18,904 bases of DNA. Source: JBCBRR01 sp039029235 (GTDB lineage Bacteria; Bacteroidota; Bacteroidia; Cytophagales; Amoebophilaceae). Numbering within the stretch: the stretch's first letter is position 1; each line of letters opens with the position of its first letter. Under the pieces are notes generated by a model. The model did no database searches, was not told the DNA's origin, and saw only the letters and a program-made list of their open reading frames with translations. The stretch lies in assembly GCA_039029235.1 (NCBI GenBank), contig JBCCGO010000018.1:1-18904 (forward strand). Reading direction: 5' to 3'. The position numbers were made by a program, and so were the translations under genes. Of the stretch, positions 1 to 6,583 are shown in pieces.

Positions 1-2
1 AT

Positions 3-3000
3 CAACTCCGATCCCAGACCACCCAGCGAACTCCGAGTGAGGAAGAACGCCTCTTTATCCAGGTCCAGCGCAAGCTGCTCGCAGCTACCACCAACGGCTT
101 GCCAGGTGCAGTTGTTATCTCCCCAGCAGAGCGAGAAGCTATACGCACTAAGCTAGCCTTCTACTATAGCAAGACAGGCTTTCCTTACGTCAAATCCCTC
201 TTTGACGAGCATCATTCGAAGCATGTGCAAGATCTCGAGTGCCAGCTGCTGCTCTTTGCGCAAAGACTGATCAAAGAGGATAAAGGCGAAGCATCGGGTC
301 GGGAGGATCATGTAGCCAAGCACCACGAGCGGCTAGAGTGGTTCAAGACGCCGCTAGCGCCAGCAGACCTCTTTAAAAAGCGCAGCATCAAGCCTGGGGA
401 GCCAGTGAAAGAAATCCACAAGCTCCTCTTGACTGGGGATCCAGGGACCGGTAAGACGACCCTGAGTAAGCAACTAGCCTATCAGTGGTCAGCGGGTGAG
501 TGGGGCCAAGAATTCGACGCTGTCTACCTGCTTCCAGTCAGGAACCTGCAGCAGAGCCAGTATGATGGTAGGGATTATGACAGAAAGAAGACGCTATCGA
601 CGGCCATCGTGAACAACTGCTTCGAGGCTCCAGGTAACGAAGCAGCCTACAAACGGCTTCGGGATCATATCGAAGCAGAACTCCAGAAGCCGACGACCTT
701 AGTGATCCTAGATGGCTTGGATGAGCGAGCAGGTGCCAGTGCGGAAATTCTAAGGCAAGCCCAAGCAGGTACTCACAAACTGCTGATGCTCTCGAGGCCT
801 TATGGGATCGATACAGAACGGAGGCTGGCCAATATCATCGAGGTAGAACATGCAGGCTTCAATGACGAGCAGCTGCGGGCCTATGTCCAGCAAGAGGTCT
901 CAGATGCAGCGCTGTCAGCCGCGCTGCTGGGCTACCTCGAGCAGCACGAAAACATCCGTGCTATTGCCCATATACCAGTTAACTTGCAGATTCTTTGTAC
1001 GTTGTGGCAAGATCCTCATGCTGGCGTACAACAGGAGCTAGGGCAAGGTAGCTTGCCAGGGCTCTATGTCAAGCTTACCGAATGGGTGTGGCGTCGCTAC
1101 AAAAAGCGCCAGCAGGAGGGCGTATCTGCTGGGGACCGAGAAGCGTTATTCGATAAACTAGGCAAGATAGCCTTGAGCGCACTCGAGGCAGGTGAAATAC
1201 TGATTTCGCCAGGGCTGATCGATAAATCATTAACAGATCGAGCAACAGATGCAGACGAAGTGAAGAATAAATGCCAAGATGCGGGCTTCTTGCTCTTACA
1301 ATCTATCGATCAAAAATTCTACCAATTTCTTCACCTGACGTTCCAGGAGTACTTTGCCGGTCGCGCTCTAGCCAGCCAGCTCTTGTCAGGAGAGAGGAAG
1401 GATGCAAGGAGTATAAGTAAGTTTCTCTCCGAGCACAAATACGATCCTCGCTATGGCCGGACGCTCTCGTTCATGTCAGGGGAGTTGAGTATCAGGGAGG
1501 AAGGAGTTGAGGGCATAGCGAGGTTTTTAAGGCTCCTTGGGGAAAGCGACAAAGAAATAGTTGGTGTGCAGCATCTGCTCCTACAGCTACGAGTTCTCCA
1601 TGAGTGGCTCTGCCTATCAGATGAGGATGTTGGGGAGTCTCTGGCCGCTCTATCCGAGGAGTTCAAGTTGTACTCCTGTCTGGCTCATTGGTTCGGCAAA
1701 GCCTTTGGCCATATACGTCGAGAGGGTTACGCGACAGGTAGTACAGGGGACAAGCTGTTGAAGTTGCTTGTGAGCTCATTAGAAACCTTTGGATCAGTGA
1801 CGGTCCATGCCCCAGATCTTCTCAAGCCACTCAAGGAAGCAGCTCAGGACTACAATGTGCATGTTCGTCGATCTTCCCTCAAGAGCCTAGGTCAGCTTGT
1901 CTCGACCATTCCGAGCCATGTTCCAGCCATGCGTGATATTCTCCTTCGAGCAGCCCAGGATCGGGATGCAGACTATGTTCGTCCAGTTGGCCTCGAGGCT
2001 CTGGGTCAGGTAGTGGCAGCTGCTCCTGGCGAGGTTGCGGTCATACTCGACAAGCTAGTCCAAGCAGCTCAGGGGGGGGATGCATATGCTCGTCCAGGCG
2101 CCCTGGCAGCTCTGGGGCAAGTTGTGTCTGCTAGTCCAGGCCATGTTTCGGAGGTTCCAGAGCCCTTACTCAAAGCTGTTCAGGACGAGGATATGGATGT
2201 TCGCCAGGCAGGAGTCTCTGCCCTGGGTCAGGTTGCGGGGGCATCTCCTGACAAGGCTCCAGCCCTACTCGAGACCCTACGTGAGGCGGCTGCGGATAAG
2301 GCCTGGCCTGTTCGCCAGGCAGCAGTCACTGCTCTCGGCCAGGTGGTGGGGGCATCTTCTGGCGAGTCTGGGGCCATACTCGAGAGCCTGTACCAAGCTG
2401 TTCAGGACGAGATTGTAATATATGTTCGCCAGGCAGCAGCCACAGCGCTCGGTCAGGCTGTGTGGGCAGCTCCTGGCGAGGCTCGGGCCATTCTCGAGAG
2501 GCTATCTAAAGCCTTGGAGGAGGAGGGTTATGTAGCACCTTACGTGGCCGCCCTTACGGCTTTCGGGGAGATTGCAAAGGCAGCTCCAAGTCATGCTTCA
2601 GCTGTGCTCGAGAGGCTAGAACAAGCTGCTAAGCATTCGCATGATGATATTCGCCAGGCAGCAATCTCCGCCCTAGGTCAGGTTGCAGAAGCGGCTCCCG
2701 GCAAATCCCTAGCCATTTTGGCAAGCCTACGCCAAGCCACTCAGGACGAAGATGCAGATGTTCGTCAGGCTGCTCTCCATAAGATATCTCTCCAGGAGCT
2801 CCTGAAGCAATACTTTGCTGATCCATCTACTAATTCCATTCTCATCCCCCATCTTACAGCTAGACTTTGCCACACGCCACTCGTCCTAGGGAAGAGCTCT
2901 TCTGGGGAGGATCATCGGCAAGTGATTCTCTACGCAACTGCCGGCGATCCTGCGAGAGAGGACCATCCTTCGGGTGTAGTAGAAGACTTTGTGGGCCGGA

Positions 3001-3671
3001 TAGTATCTTCAGCAAGTCAATCTGATCAAAGATTCCCCTTCCAAATGGGTAAGCCGGATTGGGAGCGTTATTTTGGTGATGTAGGTGCTGTTCCCCCGCT
3101 ACCAGATGGTATAGCAGAGATCCTGGATAGCGATTGTCCCTTCTGGCCAGGGAATAAGGTGGCGGATACACACATGCTAGTTCTGATCCCGGAGCAGGTG
3201 GCAGCCAAGCCGTTGACGCTAGATTATTTGAGGGAGCTGATCCAGTCTCCCCAGGGGGGCGGTCATAAGACTCAGTATAGAGGTGACTGGTATGCTAAGC
3301 ATGTCCGCCCAGCGATAGGGAATCAGGTATCAGGCAGCTTGTATTGGGTCTTGATGACTCGGGATGTGCTTCCAGGGAGTAGGTGGAAGAGCTACGGGGA
3401 GCAATGCGAGCTGGTGGCAGATCATGCGAATCGTACAGGCCTATCGTATGAATTACCCGGAGCCTTAGAGGCAGCTGTAGTGGTGTTGCTTCACCACGTC
3501 AGGAGCGGGGAGCACTTGTATAGCGATAATCCTTTTACGTATACACGTAGCAGGGACAAAAACAAAGATGGCGATCCTGTAGTTGTTGGGGGTTTCTCTT
3601 CGGCGGGCCTCGCTGTCGGCCGCTCCCACTATGACCTCGGCAGCGGCGTTTCGGCTCTCCGGAAGTTTTAG
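3..3671 (+). CDS. NACHT NTPase-HEAT repeat protein with C-terminal DGR variable domain (5' partial)
   Basis: The reading frame is open to the window edge, so the true start lies upstream; a TTG at 99 is the first in-window start but nothing favours it. Residues are numbered from base 3 (1,222 visible). A NACHT/STAND NTPase core shows Walker A GDPGTGKT (145-152), Walker B LVILDGLDE (233-241), an LSRP sensor-like motif (263-266) and a TFQEYFAG motif (446-453) typical of the end of NACHT regions. About nine HEAT-like units of 37-38 residues follow (about 605-925), marked by VRQAA..ALGQV. The last 260 residues form an unrecognised domain ending in VVGGFSSAGL and SALRKF, with the DGR variable residues at 1203-1213. 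By analogy with other DGR targets this end is probably C-type-lectin-like. Inferred role: an NLR-like sensor or effector whose binding tip is diversified. Ligand and N-terminal effector domain are unknown. It converges on the RT gene. Confidence 0.9.
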   Translation, partial: QLRSQTTQRTPSEEERLFIQVQRKLLAATTNGLPGAVVISPAEREAIRTKLAFYYSKTGFPYVKSLFDEHHSKHVQDLECQLLLFAQRLIKEDKGEASGREDHVAKHHERLEWFKTPLAPADLFKKRSIKPGEPVKEIHKLLLTGDPGTGKTTLSKQLAYQWSAGEWGQEFDAVYLLPVRNLQQSQYDGRDYDRKKTLSTAIVNNCFEAPGNEAAYKRLRDHIEAELQKPTTLVILDGLDERAGASAEILRQAQAGTHKLLMLSRPYGIDTERRLANIIEVEHAGFNDEQLRAYVQQEVSDAALSAALLGYLEQHENIRAIAHIPVNLQILCTLWQDPHAGVQQELGQGSLPGLYVKLTEWVWRRYKKRQQEGVSAGDREALFDKLGKIALSALEAGEILISPGLIDKSLTDRATDADEVKNKCQDAGFLLLQSIDQKFYQFLHLTFQEYFAGRALASQLLSGERKDARSISKFLSEHKYDPRYGRTLSFMSGELSIREEGVEGIARFLRLLGESDKEIVGVQHLLLQLRVLHEWLCLSDEDVGESLAALSEEFKLYSCLAHWFGKAFGHIRREGYATGSTGDKLLKLLVSSLETFGSVTVHAPDLLKPLKEAAQDYNVHVRRSSLKSLGQLVSTIPSHVPAMRDILLRAAQDRDADYVRPVGLEALGQVVAAAPGEVAVILDKLVQAAQGGDAYARPGALAALGQVVSASPGHVSEVPEPLLKAVQDEDMDVRQAGVSALGQVAGASPDKAPALLETLREAAADKAWPVRQAAVTALGQVVGASSGESGAILESLYQAVQDEIVIYVRQAAATALGQAVWAAPGEARAILERLSKALEEEGYVAPYVAALTAFGEIAKAAPSHASAVLERLEQAAKHSHDDIRQAAISALGQVAEAAPGKSLAILASLRQATQDEDADVRQAALHKISLQELLKQYFADPSTNSILIPHLTARLCHTPLVLGKSSSGEDHRQVILYATAGDPAREDHPSGVVEDFVGRIVSSASQSDQRFPFQMGKPDWERYFGDVGAVPPLPDGIAEILDSDCPFWPGNKVADTHMLVLIPEQVAAKPLTLDYLRELIQSPQGGGHKTQYRGDWYAKHVRPAIGNQVSGSLYWVLMTRDVLPGSRWKSYGEQCELVADHANRTGLSYELPGALEAAVVVLLHHVRSGEHLYSDNPFTYTRSRDKNKDGDPVVVGGFSSAGLAVGRSHYDLGSGVSALRKF
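1815..2778 (+). repeat. Tandem HEAT-repeat coding units, period 111-114 nt
   Basis: A GTTCGCCAGGCA-type core recurs at 2199, 2310 and 2424, and in altered form at 2649 and 2760. Spacing is 111-114 nt with one more diverged unit in between. Each unit encodes a helix pair (VRQAA..ALGQV...AP.......L...). Similarity at DNA level as well as protein level suggests fairly recent unit duplication, and hence possible copy-number change by recombination. Units before about 2080 are more diverged. Confidence 0.75.
3581..3664 (+). repeat. DGR variable repeat (VR)
   Basis: These 84 nt at the 3' end of the target gene match the reverse complement of 5272-5355 with no gaps. Fourteen positions differ and every one is an adenine in the template: AAT to GCT, then AAC codons to GGC, CGC, TCC, CAC, CTC, GGC and AGC. 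All 63 non-adenine positions are identical. The 20-nt tail from GGCGTTTCGG to CCGGAA is unchanged and is the likely initiation-of-mutagenic-homology (IMH) region. The varied residues are A, G, R, S, H, L, G and S in the frame of the target protein. This adenine-only pattern is the defining signature of a DGR. Confidence 0.96.
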
Positions 3672-3677
3672 GCCATT

Positions 3678-3741
3678 GGTCATTGGATCATTGGTGCGCA
3701 GCCTAGGTTGGTCATTGGGCCATTGGCCGGCAGCCTGGGTC
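3678..3741. repeat. Two degenerate 32-bp tandem copies just after the target stop
   Basis: Copy 1 (3678-3709) and copy 2 (3710-3741) both start GGTCATTGG, carry a second CATTGG and then a GCAGCCT core. A further GCCATTGG lies at 3672-3679, just past the stop codon. Function unknown; it fills the space between the VR and the hairpin at 3741. Confidence 0.6.
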
Positions 3742-3773
3742 CCCAGCGGCGGAACGTAGTCCCGCCGCTGGGG
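3741..3773. other. Perfect 12-bp inverted repeat between target gene and RT gene
   Basis: Arms 3741-3752 (CCCCAGCGGCGG) and 3762-3773 are exact reverse complements around a 9-nt loop. It lies 69 bp past the target stop and 60 bp past the RT stop. No T-tract follows on either strand, so a standard intrinsic terminator is unlikely, though a bidirectional terminator between convergent genes is possible. In characterised DGRs a hairpin or cruciform just 3' of the VR promotes retrohoming. Here it is farther away (76 bp after the VR) and its loop is longer than usual, so that role is speculative. Confidence 0.6.
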
Positions 3774-3833
3774 TGGTCAAAATGTACTAATAATGTACCA
3801 AATATGCTTAAAGTAGTACAACACTGCCTCCCC

Positions 3834-4880
3834 CTACCCCTCCCCCCTGACCCAATAGGCATTCTTCAGGCCCTCAGCAAGGCGGTAGGCGTTGGCGTGC
3901 GATAGCATCCCTAGATAAGACTGCAGCGACTGGTCCATCTCCGCTCGGTCAATCCGCTGGCTCAGGTAGTCCGCATATTTCTTCCGGAGTCGCCTTTGCA
4001 TCCGTCTCCTAGTACGCGTCCGCAAGAGGCGGTGCTTGAGGAAAAGAATATACCCAAGGTAATCAATACCTTGCCTGAGCTCCCTGAGGATGATCTTTTT
4101 GGGATGCAGCGTTAGCCTGAGTCGCTCCTGTAGAAAAGTCTCGATGGGCTGGATCAGTGCTTCGAGCTGCCCTCGCTGCGGGGCTACGAGGACAAAATCA
4201 TCGCAGTAGCGGAGGTAGTGCTTTTCTCGTAACGTCTGCTTGACAAAATCGTCTAACTCATGGAGGTAGATGTTGGCAAAGAGCTGGGAGGTCACATTGC
4301 CTAGGGGCAAGCCCACCGCTCTCTCCGTAGCTGCTGCGGAGGTGAAGCTATCGATCACAATACCGATCAGGGCTAGCAATCGTTGGTCTTGTACGCGCTT
4401 AGCAATGAGTTGCTTGAGTATCTGGTGATCGACCGAATCGAAAAATCGGCGAATGTCCATTTTTAAGGCAAAGCAAGGACGTTTACCGCTAGCGCTGACT
4501 TGCCGCAAGCTTCTATGGAGGTAGTGAATGCCTTGGTGTGTCCCTTTGCCCACCCGGCAGGAGAAGGAGTGGAAGATAAAGCCCTTATCAAAAACGGCAA
4601 CGAGGGCATCATAAAGCATCTGATGAACCAGGCGGTCTCTGACGCAGGCTTTGCTCAGAAAGCGCTTTTGTGGGTCAAACGTATAGAAATGTGCATAAAC
4701 ATCGTGCTGATATTGGCCAGTACATAAATCTTTGTGTAACTTGTAGATAAACTCTTCCCGATATCGCTCAAAGTATTGAACATCTTTTCTGGTTTGCTTA
4801 CCTCTTTTAAAGCGTTTCCACGAGTGCATCAGGTTCTCTACCCTCACCATGTCGTCGAATAAATCACAGACTACTCGCAT
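3834..4880 (-). CDS. DGR-type reverse transcriptase
   Basis: This is the RNA-directed DNA polymerase that copies the TR RNA with adenine-specific errors. Residues run from the ATG at 4880 (348 aa, normal for DGR RTs). Visible motifs are the RT N-terminal segment KACVRDRLVHQML (77-89), SCRVGKGTHQG (107-117), motif A MDIRRFFDSVDH with catalytic D142 (141-152), and LPLGNVTSQLFANIYL (191-206). In the last, the QG of group II intron RTs is replaced by LGN..SQ, a diagnostic feature of DGR RTs. The catalytic YCDD is at 225-228, followed by a basic thumb region. There is no maturase or HNH endonuclease domain. A second in-frame ATG at 4850 (residue 11) is an equally plausible start. The gene is divergent from and overlaps avd, and is convergent with the target gene. 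No Shine-Dalgarno is evident, as is common in Bacteroidota. Confidence 0.95.
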   Translation of the reverse strand: MRVVCDLFDDMVRVENLMHSWKRFKRGKQTRKDVQYFERYREEFIYKLHKDLCTGQYQHDVYAHFYTFDPQKRFLSKACVRDRLVHQMLYDALVAVFDKGFIFHSFSCRVGKGTHQGIHYLHRSLRQVSASGKRPCFALKMDIRRFFDSVDHQILKQLIAKRVQDQRLLALIGIVIDSFTSAAATERAVGLPLGNVTSQLFANIYLHELDDFVKQTLREKHYLRYCDDFVLVAPQRGQLEALIQPIETFLQERLRLTLHPKKIILRELRQGIDYLGYILFLKHRLLRTRTRRRMQRRLRKKYADYLSQRIDRAEMDQSLQSYLGMLSHANAYRLAEGLKNAYWVRGEG

Positions 4881-5238
4881 GCCTCAAGGACGTTCTCTGC
4901 TAGATATCCCTCTCTTCTATCAAATCTATAAGCTCTACAAAGTCTTGCATAGCTACCAGGGTAGTATTCCCAAATCACAGCGTTATACCCTCTGGCAGCG
5001 CTGCGAGAATACCGCTCTGGCGTTGCTAGAGCTGCTGATCAGTACCAGCCACTGCCAGGGAGTAGAAAGGTTACGGCTGCTCCATGCCATGAGCCATAAG
5101 CTAGATCTTCTCAAGGTGCTCATTCGGCTAGCGCAAGAAACACGCGCCATTACGCCTAAGCAGTACACAGCAGTCCAGGGTATCCTGCAAGAGGTGGGTC
5201 AGATGATCGGTGGTTGGATCAAGTCCGTTGCCCACTAA
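4849..5238 (+). CDS. avd: Avd-like accessory variability determinant (four-helix bundle)
   Basis: A 129-residue, helix-rich, basic protein. The pattern YTLWQRCENTALALLELL (47-64), then LRLLHAMSHKLDLLKVLIRLA, and a terminal GQMIGGWIKS match the Avd/S23-like family. In characterised DGRs Avd forms a pentameric barrel that binds the RT and the TR RNA and is needed for cDNA synthesis. The start is uncertain: ATG at 4849, or ATG at 4879 (residue 11), where homology-like sequence begins soon after. Avd lies on the strand opposite to the RT and TR, whereas most DGRs keep all parts on one strand. It ends 33 bp before the TR, so the TR-to-RT transcript would be antisense to the whole avd gene. Confidence 0.88.
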   Translation: MSSNKSQTTRMPQGRSLLDIPLFYQIYKLYKVLHSYQGSIPKSQRYTLWQRCENTALALLELLISTSHCQGVERLRLLHAMSHKLDLLKVLIRLAQETRAITPKQYTAVQGILQEVGQMIGGWIKSVAH

Positions 5239-5256
5239 GCCACTGACCTAGTGGGC
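5230..5256. other. 8-bp inverted repeat between avd and TR
   Basis: Arms 5230-5237 (GCCCACTA) and 5249-5256 (TAGTGGGC) pair perfectly around an 11-nt loop. The first arm reaches into the avd stop codon. Read on the minus strand, the hairpin lies about 15 nt 3' of the TR, in the position of the spacer RNA that folds and primes cDNA synthesis in studied DGRs. It could also be part of an avd terminator, but no T-tract follows. Confidence 0.5.
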
Positions 5257-5271
5257 CTTGATGAACAGAAT

Positions 5272-5355
5272 TTCCGGAGAGCCGAAACGCCGTTGTTGTT
5301 GTCATAGTTGTTGTTGTTGACATTGAGGCCCGCCGAAGAGAAACCCCCAACAACT
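5272..5355 (-). ncRNA. DGR template repeat (TR) and core of the TR RNA
   Basis: On the minus strand these 84 nt are the template for the VR at 3581-3664. The core has AAT, GTC, four AAC, TAT, GAC and three AAC codons, so 18 of the 21 adenines lie in 33 nt. Random change at A in AAC or AAT codons yields NNC or NNT, which can never be a stop; eight such codons with 15 possible residues each give about 2.6 billion combinations. Read in frame, the flanks resemble the target protein: RVVGGFSSAGL before the core, GVSALRKF after it. This suggests the TR derives from an old copy of a target gene end. The RNA ends and promoter are not visible from sequence alone. Confidence 0.95.
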
Positions 5356-6583
5356 CGGGTGGCTGTTAAGTACCCAGGCCCATCTAGCTCACCAGCGCCA
5401 GCAATAGCATTTTCTCACTACCCCCAACGCTTGTATTTTATTCGAGGAGCCCCCACAGTTATCGACCAGGGAGCTTCCTACGAGGCTCGGGTACGAAGTT
5501 CTGTCTTCATGCACGCTATCAAAGCCCGTGAGCTTTGGATATTCTGGCATGCGCCTATACGTCTAGGCTTTCAAAACGAACTGCTCTGGGAAGGCCAGCC
5601 TTGACCAACCTTGCATTACCAAAGCGCCGTAAATATACGAGGCCAGCGCGCAAGCACCAAACGTTAAGATAGCGAGCAAATTAGTGGACTTGTATCCCTG
5701 CTGCTCCCCACCCTCCCGGCCTGGGGGCCACCTTCCAGGGGCCCCCAGGCCTTCCCTACGCGTACTGGGGCTGCTGCAAAGGGGTGCTAGGCTAGGCCAG
5801 AAGGTGTAGAATCCCCTGAACCTGGCGCAAGCGTCCTCGCTTGTGCCAGGCCCATCATGCTCACCAAGTTCCTAGCTCCTAAAAATGACCTTGCTTAGCA
5901 CTTCTCCCCTCCCTCCTCGGCCTGGGGGCCACCTTCCAGGGGCCCCCAGGCCTTCCCTACGCGCACTGGGGCTGCTGTAAAGGGGTGCTCGGCTAGGCCA
6001 GAAGGTGCAGAATCCCCTGAACCTGGCGCAAGCGTCCTTGCTTGTGCCAGGCCCATCATGCTCACCAAGTTCCTAGCTCCTAAAAATGACTTTGCTTAGC
6101 ACTTCTCCCCTCCCTCCTCGTCCTGGGGGCCACCTTCGAGGGCCCCCCAGACCTTCCCTATGCGTACTCAGGCTGCTGCAAAGGGGTGCTAGGCTAGGCC
6201 AGAAGTTGCAGACCCCTAGGACCCTTGCATCATATTTTAGTAAATGCGTAGTTTTACTACTAAAAACTTAGCTCACCATAGGTAGCTTCTCAGTAAGTTC
6301 GCAACGGCGCTTAGCACTTCTCCCCCTCCCTCCTCGGCCTGGGGGCCACCTTCGAGGGCCCCCCAGACCTTCCCTATGCGCCCTAGAATTGCCGCAATGG
6401 GGATAGCCCCTGCTTTACACACTTTTTGGGACACTACCCAAGAACACTTCGCCACAACCGGCCTCGAGCAAGTGCCTGCACTTAGGTAGAAGTGCTAGCT
6501 CACTATGGCTAGCGAGGCTTCTCTTAGCAGTTACTCCCACGAATACCTGCCCAGTAAATACTTACTTATGAAGCTACAGCAGA
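5356..6583. other. Non-coding, GC-palindrome-rich interval
   Basis: No convincing gene is seen. A 98-codon open frame at 5308-5604 (+) starts antisense to the TR, has no recognisable domain and is probably chance. The part just above 5355 must hold the promoter for the minus-strand TR RNA, but I find no clear TAnnTTTG box there. From 5700 to about 6400 lies the 201-bp tandem repeat described separately. The part from 6455 to 6530 resembles loosely the 75-bp repeats at the far end of the window (CCTCGAG, TTAGGTAG, GCTAGCTCACTA). Confidence 0.6.
5700..6400. repeat. 201-bp tandem repeat, about 3.5 copies, each with GC-rich hairpins
   Basis: The GGCCTGGGGGCC landmark (GTCCTGGGGGCC in the third copy) recurs at 5718, 5919, 6120 and 6336, giving periods of 201, 201 and 216. 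Copies 1 and 2 are nearly identical; copy 3 diverges in its second half; copy 4 is cut short. Copies 1 and 2 each contain two hairpins: a perfect 12-bp stem with a 10-nt loop (5718-5751 in copy 1) and a 13-bp stem with one mismatch around TCCT or TCCT-like loops (5821-5850; 6022-6051). No ORF is shared by the copies. It could be a structured intergenic repeat family or a replication or nucleoid element. No mobile-element end is recognised. Confidence 0.85.

Noticed and set aside
99..101. TTG at 99 as the true start of the NACHT-HEAT protein
   Set aside because: The frame is open to base 3 with protein-like sequence upstream, so the gene most likely begins outside the window.
3834..4880. Group II intron RT or retron RT
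   Set aside because: No maturase or HNH domain and no intron RNA ends; LGN..SQ in place of QG, a nearby Avd gene and a matching TR/VR pair point to a DGR.
5308..5604. 98-codon plus-strand ORF as a gene
   Set aside because: It begins antisense within the TR, has no recognisable domain, and its composition looks like chance.
5700..6400. CRISPR array
   Set aside because: The repeat unit is 201 bp with no short repeat-spacer pattern and no cas genes.
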